Assembly: GCF_000333035.1 (NCBI RefSeq)
Contig: NZ_BANU01000027.1
Location: 1 to 64,000 of the forward strand
Direction of reading: 5' to 3'
From: Gordonia sihwensis NBRC 108236
GTDB taxonomy: Bacteria > Actinomycetota > Actinomycetes > Mycobacteriales > Mycobacteriaceae
Length of the DNA: 64,000 nucleotides
How positions within the stretch are numbered: position 1 is the stretch's first letter; each line of letters opens with the position of its first letter. Below, in pieces: positions 18,290 through 27,213 of the stretch. Made by a program: the position numbers and the translations under genes. The notes under the pieces were generated by a model. It did not search any database, was not told the DNA's origin, and saw only the letters and a program-made list of their open reading frames with translations.

Positions 18290-18619
18290 TCAGTTCTGGT
18301 CGGGAACTGCGCCGAGACGCTGTCGTCGGCGCTGCGCTTCGAAGAACGCCGCCCACGACGTCACTTCGGGATGCTGACGGAGCAGCGCGCGACGCTGCCG
18401 CTCGGTCATTCCGCCCCAGACGCCGAACTCGACGCGATTGTCGAGCGCATCCGCACCGCACTCGAGTTGCACCGGACAGTGTCTGCAGATGGTCGCAGCC
18501 TTCCTCTGAGCAGCTCCGCGGACGAACAGATCGTCCGGGTCACCTCCACGACAACGCGCCTGGGAAACCCAAGCCAGTCGAGCCTCTGAGTCAACGGTGG
18601 TCAACGGCGCCAGAGTCAT
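18290..18619 (-). CDS. whiB4: WhiB4-type iron-sulfur redox regulator
   Basis: 109 aa. The four cluster cysteines are C23, C45, C48 and C54, in the WhiB order C...CxxCxxxxxC. The GVWGG turn follows at about residue 66, then a basic tail (RRRQR) for DNA binding. Position between the ATPase pair and ponA2 matches Rv3681c (WhiB4), an O2/NO-sensitive [4Fe-4S] protein that regulates oxidative-stress genes when apo. ATG at 18617-18619; an AAAGGCGGGA ribosome site lies upstream. Divergent from ponA2. Confidence 0.95.
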   Translation of the reverse strand: MTLAPLTTVDSEARLAWVSQARCRGGDPDDLFVRGAAQRKAATICRHCPVQLECGADALDNRVEFGVWGGMTERQRRALLRQHPEVTSWAAFFEAQRRRQRLGAVPDQN

Positions 18620-18848
18620 TGCGCAATCCCGCCTTTCACAAACCCATCGACATGCCCCTGGTTGAGCGCATGCATGAGATCCTGCTGTGATTCGTACCTA
18701 CCAATGAGTTTCTTTGTTAGGTAACTCACGTTTCCAATCTATTGAGGCGGCCGATGCAACGCAAGTCGGTGGGCTATGGTCCTGAGTTCGACGCAGGTCG
18801 GGCCGACATCCGCGCAGGTGGATACGGCGCCCCGCGGCGAATCACACG

Positions 18849-18854
18849 TATCCT
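18849..18854 (+). promoter_or_regulatory. -10 box of a leaderless promoter (ponA2)
   Basis: TATCCT, 7 nt, then GTG 18862. Supports that start over the ATGs at 18742/18754. Confidence 0.6.
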
Positions 18855-18861
18855 GGCCATC

Positions 18862-21327
18862 GTGCGCAAGACTTCGAACCTCGCAGGCCTGGCCGTCGCC
18901 GTCGTGATGGCCGCGGTCCTCGTGGCCGGACTCCTGTTCCCCGTCGCCACCGGAATGGGCGTGCTCTCGAACCGGGCCGCCGCCACGATGGAGAACTCGT
19001 CGTCCGAGCTGCTGGGCGGAACCGTCCCCGAAGTCACCACGGTGACCGACGCGAACGGCACACCGATTGCGCTCCTCTACGACCAGTACCGCTACCAGGT
19101 CGGATACAACGACATCTCGCAGGACATGATCCGGGCGATCATCTCGATCGAGGACCGGCGTTTCCTCGAACACGACGGCGTCGACTGGAAGGGCACCATC
19201 CGTGCGGCCCTGAAGAACTCGTCGTCGGGTGAGGTGCAGCAGGGTGCCTCGACGCTCGATCAGCAGTACATCAAGAACTACCAACTGCTGGTTCTGGCCC
19301 GGACCGAGGCCGAGCGCGAAGCCGCCACGGAGACGACACCCGCGCGCAAACTGCGGGAGGTGCGGATGGCCCTGACTCTGGAGCAGACGCTCACCGATCA
19401 GGCCAAGCGGGAGAAGGGACTCGACGACGCCGCCGCGAAGCAGGACGCGAAGAAGCAGATCGTGACCCGCTACCTGAACGTCGTACCCTTCGGCAACAAC
19501 GCCTACGGTGTGGAGGCCGCGGCCCAGACGTACTTCGGTCACTCCGCGAAGGAGCTGACGGTGGAACAGGCGGCCATGCTCGCCGGCATGGTCCAGTCGA
19601 GCTCCGGGCTGAACCCGTACACCGATCCGCAGGCCACCATGGCGCGACGGAACACCGTGCTCGACACCATGATCGAGAACTTCCCCGAACGTCGCGCCGA
19701 ACTCGAGGCGGCGAAGAAGAAGCCGCTCGGCGTGCTGCCCGCGCCGAAGACCCCCGTGCAGGGATGCATCTCCGCGCACAACAACGGCTTCTTCTGCGAC
19801 TACGTCCTGCAGTACCTGGCCGACAACGGCATCCCGCGCGCACAGGTGATGCGGGGCGGTTACCTCATCCGAACCACCCTGAATCCCGAGGTCCAGGCCG
19901 ATGCGGTGCGGTCCGCGCAGCAGCACACCGCTCCGGACACCGACGGCATCGCGACCGTGATGAGCATCGTCGCTCCCGGCAAGGACTCTCACGACGTGCT
20001 GGCGATGGCCTCGAGCCGCAATTACGGCCTCGACGCCAAACGCGATGAGACAGTTCAACCGCAGCCCTTCTCTCTCGTCGGCGACGGCGCCGGCTCGATC
20101 TTCAAGCTGTTCACCACGGCCGCGGCGATGGAGAAGGGGTTGGGCACGGGCAGCGTGCTGCCGATCCCGTCGAGCGTCGCGGTGTACGGCATGGGCGACA
20201 GCAACGGTGCGTTCGGTTGTCCGGTGAACGCGTACTGCGTCAAGAACGCCGGCGCGTATCCGCCGTCGGCGTCGGTGACGCAGGCCCTCGCCACGTCGCC
20301 GAACACCACCTTCGTCCAGCTGCTTCAGCAGGTCGGGGTGAAGCCCGCGGTCGACATGGCGGTGCGGCTCGGACTGCGCTCGTACAACGAGCCCGGTACC
20401 TCGGGTGTTGGCGATCAGAGCCTCGCCGAGTATGTGAAGAAGGGCAATTTCGGCTCGTTCACGCTCGGCCCGTTCGCGGTGAACGCGCTCGAACTCTCCA
20501 ATGTCGCAGCGACCCTCGCCTCCGGAGGCACGTGGTGTCCGCCGAACCCGATCGCGTCGATCCAGCAGGTCAAGCGCGATCAGTACGGCAACGCGGTGCT
20601 CGACCAGAACGGACAGCGCGCGATGGTCAACGTCCCGTTCAACCCGCCCAAGTGCGAACAGGTCGTCGAGTCCGGGCTGGCCAACACGCTCGCGAACGCG
20701 ATGAGCGAGGACGACAAGGGCGGCGGCACGTCGGCGGCCGCGGCTTCGGCGGCGGGCTGGAACCTGCCGCTGTCGGGCAAGACCGGCACCACCGAGGCGC
20801 ACCGCTCGGCGGCCTTCCTCGGATTCACCAACCGCCTCGCCGCCGCCGTCTACACCTACAACGACGGTTCGCACCCGGCGGGCATCTGCACCTCGCCGCT
20901 GCGCCAGTGCGGCGACGGAAATCTATACGGCGGCTTCGAGCCGGCACGGACGTGGTTCTCGGCGATCGGACCGATCGCGACCAAGTTCGGTCCGGTCGCG
21001 CTGCCTCCCGTGGATCCGCAGTACGTCGCGGGCAGTGACCGCGGACGCATCCCGCAAGTGAGCGGACTGCCCGCCAGCCAGGCCACCTCGCGCTTGCAGG
21101 AGGCCGGTTTCAAGGTCACCGAACTCGAAGTCGACAGCACTCGCCCCAAGGGCACCGTCGTCTTCACCGCTCCTTCCGACAGCGCGATGCCGGGAAGCAC
21201 CATCGCGATGTACGTGAGCAACGGCCGCGGCAAGACCTCCGGCGACGGCACGTCAGACAAACCGGCGGAGAAGACGGTGCAGGTGCCGGGAGTGGGTCCG
21301 GTGGTCATCGAGGTGCCCGGCGGCTGA
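18862..21327 (+). CDS. ponA2: bifunctional class A penicillin-binding protein
   Basis: Peptidoglycan polymerase and cross-linker, 821 aa. A short cytoplasmic tail and one transmembrane helix (about 7-30) precede the GT51 domain (catalytic Glu in EDRRFLEHDGVDWKGT; second Glu in LEQTLT). The transpeptidase has GSIFK (SxxK Ser), SPN and GKTGTT (KTG box); a single PASTA-like domain ends the protein. Equivalent to Rv3682. GTG 18862 is chosen because TATCCT lies 7 nt upstream and third-position GC falls in the 36 codons before it; an ATG at 18754 with GAGGCGG upstream is the alternative. Confidence 0.95.
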   Translation: MRKTSNLAGLAVAVVMAAVLVAGLLFPVATGMGVLSNRAAATMENSSSELLGGTVPEVTTVTDANGTPIALLYDQYRYQVGYNDISQDMIRAIISIEDRRFLEHDGVDWKGTIRAALKNSSSGEVQQGASTLDQQYIKNYQLLVLARTEAEREAATETTPARKLREVRMALTLEQTLTDQAKREKGLDDAAAKQDAKKQIVTRYLNVVPFGNNAYGVEAAAQTYFGHSAKELTVEQAAMLAGMVQSSSGLNPYTDPQATMARRNTVLDTMIENFPERRAELEAAKKKPLGVLPAPKTPVQGCISAHNNGFFCDYVLQYLADNGIPRAQVMRGGYLIRTTLNPEVQADAVRSAQQHTAPDTDGIATVMSIVAPGKDSHDVLAMASSRNYGLDAKRDETVQPQPFSLVGDGAGSIFKLFTTAAAMEKGLGTGSVLPIPSSVAVYGMGDSNGAFGCPVNAYCVKNAGAYPPSASVTQALATSPNTTFVQLLQQVGVKPAVDMAVRLGLRSYNEPGTSGVGDQSLAEYVKKGNFGSFTLGPFAVNALELSNVAATLASGGTWCPPNPIASIQQVKRDQYGNAVLDQNGQRAMVNVPFNPPKCEQVVESGLANTLANAMSEDDKGGGTSAAAASAAGWNLPLSGKTGTTEAHRSAAFLGFTNRLAAAVYTYNDGSHPAGICTSPLRQCGDGNLYGGFEPARTWFSAIGPIATKFGPVALPPVDPQYVAGSDRGRIPQVSGLPASQATSRLQEAGFKVTELEVDSTRPKGTVVFTAPSDSAMPGSTIAMYVSNGRGKTSGDGTSDKPAEKTVQVPGVGPVVIEVPGG

Positions 21328-21363
21328 CGGCGCAGCGCGGGGTCGGCGGGCGTCTTCGGCGCG

Positions 21364-21369
21364 TATCCT
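21364..21369 (+). promoter_or_regulatory. -10 box of a leaderless promoter (metallophosphoesterase)
   Basis: TATCCT, 7 nt, ATG 21377: identical box and spacing to the ponA2 promoter. Confidence 0.6.
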
Positions 21370-21376
21370 GAAGTCC

Positions 21377-22372
21377 ATGGTCTCGGTTCCCGGATTCGGT
21401 GCGCCCTCGCGCACCACACGTGACGCCTCAGCTCTCACCCGCGTCGTGGCCGGTGCCGCCGGTGCGGCCGCCGCCGGTCTCGTGTATTCGACGGTGATCG
21501 AGCGCAACGCATTCACCCTGCGTCACGCGACGCTGCCGGTGCTGGAGCCGGGATCGTCGCCCTTGCGCGTGCTGCACATCAGCGACATCCACATGATGCC
21601 GAACCAGCATCTCAAGCAGGCATGGATCTCCGAGCTGGAGCGACTCGAGCCCGACCTGGTGGTCAACACGGGCGACAACCTCGCCCATCCCAGCGCGGTC
21701 CCCGCTGTGGTGCAGGCACTGGGCGGGCTGCTCGCGCGCCCCGGCCTGTTCGTCTTCGGCTCCAACGATTACTTCGGCCCGAAACCGAAGAACCCGTTCA
21801 AGTACTTCAAGAAGAACCACACACGCACGCACGGCGAGCCGCTGCCGTGGCAGGATCTGCGCGCGGCCTTCACCGAACGCGGCTGGCTCGACGCCACGCA
21901 CACGGTGCGCGAACTCGAGGTCGGCTCGGTGCGCATCGTCGCGGCCGGCGTCGACGACCCGCACATCGAACGCGACCGCTACGAGGCGATCGCCGGGCGA
22001 CCCAACCCGCTCGCGCAACTGCGGCTGGGGCTGACGCATTCACCGGAGCCCCGCGTGCTCGACTCCTTCGCCGACGACGGGTACGACCTCGTGCTGGCGG
22101 GCCACACGCACGGCGGTCAGCTGTGCCTGCCCGGCTACGGCGCGCTGGTGACCAACTGCCATCTCGATCGTTCGCGGGTCAAGGGCGTCTCCAACTGGGG
22201 TTCGACGATGAAGCTGCACGTCAGCGCGGGCCTCGGTACCTCGCCGTACGCGCCCGCCCGGTTCTGCTGCCGCCCGGAGGCGTCGCTGCTGACGCTGACC
22301 GCGGTGTCGAACGGCGGCGACGTCGACAGCGTTCAGCAGTCGTTGCCCCAGCTCGCCGACCAGTTCAGCTGA
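21377..22372 (+). CDS. metallophosphoesterase (Rv3683-like, YkuE type)
   Basis: 331 aa. Calcineurin-like di-metal phosphoesterase motifs in order: HISDIHM (DxH), VVNTGDNL (GDx), FGSNDYF (GN[HD], with Ser before Asn), LTHSPEP and GHTHGGQ. An N-terminal hydrophobic stretch (about 22-36) probably anchors it to the membrane. YkuE-type members are exported, wall-linked phosphoesterases; the substrate here is unknown. It follows ponA2 as in mycobacteria. Confidence 0.9.
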   Translation: MVSVPGFGAPSRTTRDASALTRVVAGAAGAAAAGLVYSTVIERNAFTLRHATLPVLEPGSSPLRVLHISDIHMMPNQHLKQAWISELERLEPDLVVNTGDNLAHPSAVPAVVQALGGLLARPGLFVFGSNDYFGPKPKNPFKYFKKNHTRTHGEPLPWQDLRAAFTERGWLDATHTVRELEVGSVRIVAAGVDDPHIERDRYEAIAGRPNPLAQLRLGLTHSPEPRVLDSFADDGYDLVLAGHTHGGQLCLPGYGALVTNCHLDRSRVKGVSNWGSTMKLHVSAGLGTSPYAPARFCCRPEASLLTLTAVSNGGDVDSVQQSLPQLADQFS

Positions 22373-22382
22373 CCGAGACGGC

Positions 22383-22682
22383 ATGACCACCGACCGGGAA
22401 CGGATGCTGGCCGGCGAGTTGTACCGCGACGCCGATCCCGAATTGGTCGGGTTGCGCAAGGCCTGCGCGCGGCTGCTGGACCGATTCAACGCGACCGCCG
22501 CCGACGAGGACGGCGTGCGCGACGCACTGCTGCGTGAATTGCTGGGCGGCCTCGGCGAGGGCAGCTGGGTGATGCCGCGTCAGATGAGAGCCGGGAGCGT
22601 CGTCACTCGCGATCTCCCCGACCATGTATTCGCCGCGGGCAATCCCGCGCGAGTGATCCGCGAGTTGCCGATCGAGGCTTGA
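22383..22682 (+). pseudogene. maltose/galactoside O-acetyltransferase with the catalytic core deleted
   Basis: 99 codons in frame. Residues 1-66 match the N-terminal Mac domain of Maa/LacA-type acetyltransferases (MLAGELYRDADPELVGLRKA). Residues 69-99 match the extreme C-terminus of the same family (AGSVVTRDLPDHVFAAGNPA, then RVIREL). The left-handed beta-helix between them, about 85-95 residues with the catalytic His, is absent. The join is near residues 66-70 (WVMPRQM-RAGS). Full-length relatives have about 190 residues. The frame is open, so a short protein may be made, but it cannot bind acetyl-CoA normally. Confidence 0.8.
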
Positions 22683-22725
22683 GGTCGCGGCGTAGTTCCC
22701 GGCGCACGAGACCGGCTATTCGAGG

Positions 22726-22772
22726 GCGGTCCGTCCGGCTCCCTCCCCTTAGACAGGAGCGGGACGGACCGC
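22726..22772. terminator. hairpin terminator after the acetyltransferase remnant
   Basis: 16-bp stem GCGGTCCGTCCGGCTC (22726-22741) with GAGCGGGACGGACCGC (22757-22772), one mismatch. Confidence 0.6.
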
Positions 22773-23184
22773 GTCATCGCACCCGTCCGGTTCACTACCC
22801 TCCCCAGAGCAACCGCCGGACGGGGCGGCGTCCGCTTGCATCAGTTAGCAACGGACTTTTTCAAGTGAATCAGGCTCACGAGTTCAACACAAGACTGGGT
22901 GCGTGAACTGCCACCGGAGTCCTCCTTCTGAACGACTCGAGTGGGTGCCTGTCCCATCGCTGATGAACTGGCCGGGCGTCCGCCGTCAGCCCGAATCCGC
23001 CCAGAAGGCGGCCGTAGCACGATCACTGACCGAGAGAACTCCGATGGAACAGTTACGCCGCGGTATCGAGCGTCGGGGTCGGCACGATCTGCTTGAGCAG
23101 TAAGCTCGCGGAAGCCTGACCTCTACCGCAAGGCCGGGTCTCAACGACGATCTGACACCTGAGCAGAACGGACACGCACGATAC

Positions 23185-23224
23185 GAGGAAGCCCCCGGCT
23201 CGCATCTCTGCAGGCCGGGGGCCT
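23185..23224 (-). terminator. terminator downstream of tRNA-Pro
   Basis: GCCCCCGGC (23191-23199) with GCCGGGGGC (23214-23222), extended by GAGG/CCTC across a 2-nt bulge. On the minus strand it follows the tRNA 3' end by about 25 nt. Confidence 0.65.
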
Positions 23225-23246
23225 CAACTGCTTCTCAACCAAAGCG

Positions 23247-23320
<74 letters not shown>

Positions 23321-23374
23321 TGTATGACCTGCAATAGCGTACAACGAGCTCGGCCGAACTACTAAATCGTCAGG

Positions 23375-24730
23375 TCAGGACGGGTTTTCGAGGGCACCGG
23401 AGCTGACCGACCCGTCGGCGACCGCGGCATCGAGGCGTCCGTGGTCACCGATGTTGATGCGGCTGTACTCCACCGAGAAGTCGGCGATCACCGCGTCGAA
23501 GGCCTTTCCCGCGTCGGCCAGGTATGCCGCGATCTCGTGGCGGGATGCGGTACGCGCGTGCGCCTGCGCCAGCACCTCGCCGCACAGCGCCCCGTAGTAC
23601 TCCATCCCGGCCGGAAGCAGCGACTCCACGACCACCGACCCCTTGCCGTCGCGCAGCTGGCGCACGTAGAAGTCGGTGTCGACCGTCGCCTCCGCGCCGG
23701 CCGCACGGACCCATCCGAGGAAGATGTCGCTCGACGCCTGCAACAGTTGCTGACCGAACACGACACGCTGTCCCTGATTGGTGTACTCGCAGCCCGGCAC
23801 GAACGGCGCGAGGACCGATTCGGAGGCCTCCTTGAATTGAAGAAAGAGCGGATCGGTCCCCCGCGCCCCGCCGAAGAGCGCGATCCAGCACCGGGTGCCG
23901 ACGCTGCCGACGCCGACGACCTTTCGCGCCGCCTCGATGAAGGAGTACTGCGAGAACAACTCGGCGACGTGCGCGGGCAGGGTGCGCGCGTAGCGTGCGA
24001 AGGCCTCACCGAAGTAGTCGTCGAGTTGGACCTTCGACATCGACGGCGCGACCTCGGACGCCGGCACCAGCAGCGGCGGATCGCTCTTGATGTGCGCCCC
24101 CGCGAGATCGACGTAGCAGAGCTTCTCGAGCGCCTGCGCGCTGTCCCGGTGCCGCGCCTTCCGGAGCGCCTTCTGCGTCCGCTTCGACGCGGCGGTGTCG
24201 AAGCGGTCACCGAGATCGGCGACCACCTCGTCGGCGTCGACTCGCGCATACCAGCATTCGAGGGCGGGTTTGGCCTCGCTGGCGATCATCGTCTTCCGGT
24301 ACGCCTTGGCCGCGAGGCGCGCCATGCTGCGGCCCGTCGTCTCGTCGAAGCCGTTCGCCTGCGACGCGATGACCATGCTGGCCGCGAGGCGCTTCACGTC
24401 CCACTCGAACGGGCCGGGGTGCGTCTCGTCGAAATCGTTGAGGTCGAAGACCATCGCGCGTTCCGGTGAGCGGAACAAGCCGAAGTTGCTCAGATGCGCG
24501 TCTCCGCACAACTGGGTCACGATGCCGGTGCTGGGAGTCGCCGCGAGGTCGGAGGCCATCACCGCCGCCGCACCGCGATAAAACGTGAACGGCGTGGCCG
24601 ACATCCGCTGATGTCGCACCGGGGTCAGTTCCTGCAGCCGCGTACGGTCCTGTTCGAGGATGATCTCGAGCGAGTCCCTGCGGGTCGCGGCCTCCGGCAC
24701 CGCAGCCAGTTGGTCGACGGGCAAAGCCAT
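23375..24730 (-). CDS. DUF2252 family protein (kinase-like fold)
   Basis: 451 aa. The DUF2252 signatures are clear: PFTFYRGAAAVMASDL (about 47-62), LCGDAHLSNFG (about 74-84), FDLNDFDET (about 94-102) and EWDVKRLAAS. GDAHLSNF/DFDE resembles the catalytic HxDxxxxN/DFD pattern of aminoglycoside-phosphotransferase-like kinases; activity is not established for the family. Starts 18 nt after the upstream surface-protein gene with AGAAGGGA as ribosome site, so it ends a three-gene operon. Confidence 0.88.
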   Translation of the reverse strand: MALPVDQLAAVPEAATRRDSLEIILEQDRTRLQELTPVRHQRMSATPFTFYRGAAAVMASDLAATPSTGIVTQLCGDAHLSNFGLFRSPERAMVFDLNDFDETHPGPFEWDVKRLAASMVIASQANGFDETTGRSMARLAAKAYRKTMIASEAKPALECWYARVDADEVVADLGDRFDTAASKRTQKALRKARHRDSAQALEKLCYVDLAGAHIKSDPPLLVPASEVAPSMSKVQLDDYFGEAFARYARTLPAHVAELFSQYSFIEAARKVVGVGSVGTRCWIALFGGARGTDPLFLQFKEASESVLAPFVPGCEYTNQGQRVVFGQQLLQASSDIFLGWVRAAGAEATVDTDFYVRQLRDGKGSVVVESLLPAGMEYYGALCGEVLAQAHARTASRHEIAAYLADAGKAFDAVIADFSVEYSRINIGDHGRLDAAVADGSVSSGALENPS

Positions 24731-24748
24731 TGGCCGGTTCCCTTCTCT

Positions 24749-26215
24749 CTATTGATAGGAGACGAACCAGGGAACGGGGTCGACGTTCATGGTCCGGCGT
24801 GGAGAGAACATGGGCTTGTCCTCCGTGTAGAAATTCTTCCACCCGAGCCACGTCCGGGGAGGCAGGCCCGCGACAATCCGGTTCCACGTCTGCATCTTGA
24901 CGTTCGGCACACCGTGGCCGTCGGCGTGAACGAGGAACGCGAGTTCGGTGCGCGAGGTGTCGATCTTCGATCTGTCACCCAGCATGTCGGCGTCGAACTG
25001 GTGCAGGACAAAGGCCTTCTGCGGCAGATTCCGACTCTTGACCAGGTCGGCGAGCCAGGTCGAGACCCGGTTCACCTCCGCGGGCGAGACGGACCCGATC
25101 TGCTGCAGGTGGACTTGATTCGGCTTCAGCCGCCACTCCGGGTCGAGGGCCAGGCCGACGTGCGGCTGCAGCAGCAGTTCCCGATACATCTTGGCCTGGT
25201 CGAGAAAGTCCATCCGGCCCGGTTGCAGGTCGAGGGTGACGTAGACGCCGGCCTTGCGCGCGGCGTCGACCCACGGCCGCACCGCCGCCACGTCGAGCGC
25301 CGAGGTGTAGTTGCCGCCCGGGCCGGGATCGGCGGACGCGACGGTCACGATGATCTCGAAGCCCGGGACCACCGGGACGGGCGAGAGGCGGTCGTACTGC
25401 GCTGCGACGGCTTTCGCGCGCCGGATGGACGCACTGATGCTCTGCCTGCCCAGAGGCCCCAGTTCGGGCGCACCGGGCGATCCGTAGAGCGCGACGACGC
25501 GGCGCCCCGGGAACATCAACTGTCCGCCGCCGGGGAGTTCCGGGAGGCTCCGCGCGAGTTCGACGCGGCGCGCCAGGAGCCGGGGGTCGCCGAATCCCGA
25601 TCCCACCGCGAGGATCGGCGCCCCGGGCCGCGCCTTGACGAGGTTCACTGCGCGCCCGGAGCTTCTCGGATCGGGCGACGGCACGGCCGCGACCTCCGCG
25701 TGTGCCGCCTCGGCGGTCGCGATCGCGTCGTCGCCGGCCGCCGAAAGCAGCACCACGGTGCCCTCACCGCGCGTCGCGGCACCGCCGGCGAGCAACCGGA
25801 CGTCGTCGGTGACCGGAACCGGCAGTGCCGGGACGCGGCCGACCCGGACCGCGCGCTCGACACCGAGTCGCTCCAATTCCGCTGCGACAGTGCGGGAATT
25901 CGTGTCATCGACCGCGAAGACCGGCACGCCATTGACGCGCGCGGCCTCCGCCGCGGCGCGGCGCTCCGACTCTCGTGCCGTCGGAGCGACCACGACCGCG
26001 GTCGGCGACGAGGCGAACAGTTCGCGACTCACGAGGACGGATCCGGGCGCACCGGCGTCGTCGACGACGCGGATCGACCCTCTCGCAAACGCCACGGCCG
26101 CGGGGTCTCCGACCACGGGAATCGCCGATGCCGTCACCAGTGCGGCGACCGCCAGCGTGACGACTGTGATGTAGAACAGACGAGCGCGGCCCGTGGTGGT
26201 GCGAGCCGGCGTCAT
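24749..26215 (-). CDS. exported protein with CWB2-like N-domain and TIM-barrel-like C-domain
   Basis: 488 aa. A signal anchor (about 12-35) is followed by a region of short Rossmann-like repeats (about 40-245; TAVVVAPTARESE, GVPVFAVDD, APILAVGSGFGD, RRVVALYGSPG) that resemble cell-wall-binding CWB2 repeats. The C-terminal half (about 270-488) has barrel-like strands: FEIIVTVASAD, VYVTLDLQPG, VGLALDPEW, KAFVLHQFD. Acidic residues at the strand ends would suit a glycosidase-type active site, but no family is certain. ATG overlaps the stop of the 3-TM gene (ATGA), so the two products probably act together at the cell surface. Confidence 0.6.
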   Translation of the reverse strand: MTPARTTTGRARLFYITVVTLAVAALVTASAIPVVGDPAAVAFARGSIRVVDDAGAPGSVLVSRELFASSPTAVVVAPTARESERRAAAEAARVNGVPVFAVDDTNSRTVAAELERLGVERAVRVGRVPALPVPVTDDVRLLAGGAATRGEGTVVLLSAAGDDAIATAEAAHAEVAAVPSPDPRSSGRAVNLVKARPGAPILAVGSGFGDPRLLARRVELARSLPELPGGGQLMFPGRRVVALYGSPGAPELGPLGRQSISASIRRAKAVAAQYDRLSPVPVVPGFEIIVTVASADPGPGGNYTSALDVAAVRPWVDAARKAGVYVTLDLQPGRMDFLDQAKMYRELLLQPHVGLALDPEWRLKPNQVHLQQIGSVSPAEVNRVSTWLADLVKSRNLPQKAFVLHQFDADMLGDRSKIDTSRTELAFLVHADGHGVPNVKMQTWNRIVAGLPPRTWLGWKNFYTEDKPMFSPRRTMNVDPVPWFVSYQ

Positions 26216-26670
26216 TCCTTGTCGGACTCGTACGAGTCCGCGAAGGACACCCGCGGGGTGGTCAGCGCCGAGTATCCCGCCACAGCGGCGTACACCACCG
26301 CGGCGAGGGTGAATCCGATGGCGAAGACGATCGCGGCGGCCCAGGCCACGACGCCCACAGCACTGTCGATCCCATCCAGGAGCAGCACCGCGGACGCCGC
26401 GAGGACGCCCCCGAGCAGGGCCCAGACGGCCGATCGAATGCGCGGACCGATCGCTCGGCTGAAGAACAGCCGCTCGTAAACCGCTGTCTCGAACTCTTCT
26501 ACCGCGGCGAGCCGGACGGCGTCGGTGCCCGCCAGCTCGCGCAGCGACGCGGCGAGTTCGGCGTCGCGTTTGAGTACCGCGGTCTCATTCTGCCGGTATC
26601 GCACGAATGCGATGGTCGCGATGGTGGCCGCCAGCACTGCGGCGGCGGCGACGATAGCCCAGTTGTTCAC
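26212..26670 (-). CDS. three-TM membrane protein of unknown function
   Basis: 152 aa. TM1 about 4-22, a cytoplasmic helical loop (DAELAASLRELAGTD to YERLFF), then TM2 about 83-101 and TM3 about 108-132, ending in an acidic SYESDKE tail. GTG start at 26668-26670. It heads the operon with the surface protein and DUF2252. I do not recognise a family. Confidence 0.65.
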   Translation of the reverse strand: MNNWAIVAAAAVLAATIATIAFVRYRQNETAVLKRDAELAASLRELAGTDAVRLAAVEEFETAVYERLFFSRAIGPRIRSAVWALLGGVLAASAVLLLDGIDSAVGVVAWAAAIVFAIGFTLAAVVYAAVAGYSALTTPRVSFADSYESDKE

Positions 26671-26703
26671 GAGAGTTCACCGTACCGGGCCCCGTGCCGC
26701 GAA

Positions 26704-27135
26704 TCACACGCGCGATGTGACAGTGCTCGCGATATTGCCGCGCGTGGCCTTCGAGTACGGGCAGAAGGCGTGCGCGGCCTGTGCCAGTTCGGCGGCCTCG
26801 GCGGTGTCGAGCCCGGGCAGATACACCTCGATGTCGGCGGTGAGTCCGAAGCCGCCGTCGGCGTCGTCGCTGCCGATGCCGATGTTCACCTTCACCGACG
26901 TGGCGTCGGTGAGAGTGGCGCCCTTGCTCTTGGCGACGTGCCGGAGCGCACCCATGAAGCACGCCGCATAGCCCGCGGAGAACAGCTCCTCGGGATTGCT
27001 GCCCTCGCCGTTGCCGCCCATCTCGACGGGCGGAGCGAGCACCAGGTCGATCCGGCCCGACTCGGAGACCACCTCGCTGTCGCGGCCGCCGCCGGTCGAG
27101 GTCGACGAGACGTGGTACACGGGGGTGACGGTCAT
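26704..27135 (-). CDS. Ohr/OsmC-type organic hydroperoxide reductase
   Basis: 143 aa. Thiol peroxidase of the Ohr subfamily that reduces organic hydroperoxides. The reactive Cys is C59 (GYAACFMGAL) and the resolving Cys lies in AHAFCPYSKATRGN near the C-terminus; the usual Arg (R18 in GGGRDSEV) and Glu (PEELF) are present. The ATG at 27133-27135 gives the canonical MTVTPVYHV start. No adjacent OhrR is seen. Confidence 0.92.
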   Translation of the reverse strand: MTVTPVYHVSSTSTGGGRDSEVVSESGRIDLVLAPPVEMGGNGEGSNPEELFSAGYAACFMGALRHVAKSKGATLTDATSVKVNIGIGSDDADGGFGLTADIEVYLPGLDTAEAAELAQAAHAFCPYSKATRGNIASTVTSRV

Positions 27136-27213
27136 TGCGTTCTCCTTAGTTCGGTCAACTCGAAACGGGAACGGTTCCAGGCGCATGGCCGAACCGGACC
27201 CGCTGTCCCCAAG

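Larger units (their letters stand above)
22683..23246. other. 564-nt low-coding region before tRNA-Pro
   Basis: Contains a hairpin at 22726-22772, an AT-richer tract around 22840-22890 and a hairpin at 23185-23224. The longest plus-strand frame (22903-23103, GTG start) has clearly lower third-position GC than the genes around it and no recognisable domain, so I treat it as non-coding or decayed sequence. Confidence 0.6.

Noticed and set aside
18715..18730. Crp-like dyad TGTTA-GGTAAC-TCACG between whiB4 and ponA2
   Set aside because: Only 8 of 10 matches and not placed on a recognised promoter; too weak to claim.
22903..23103. 66-codon plus-strand ORF before tRNA-Pro
   Set aside because: GTG start without ribosome site, low third-position GC compared with neighbours, no recognisable domain.
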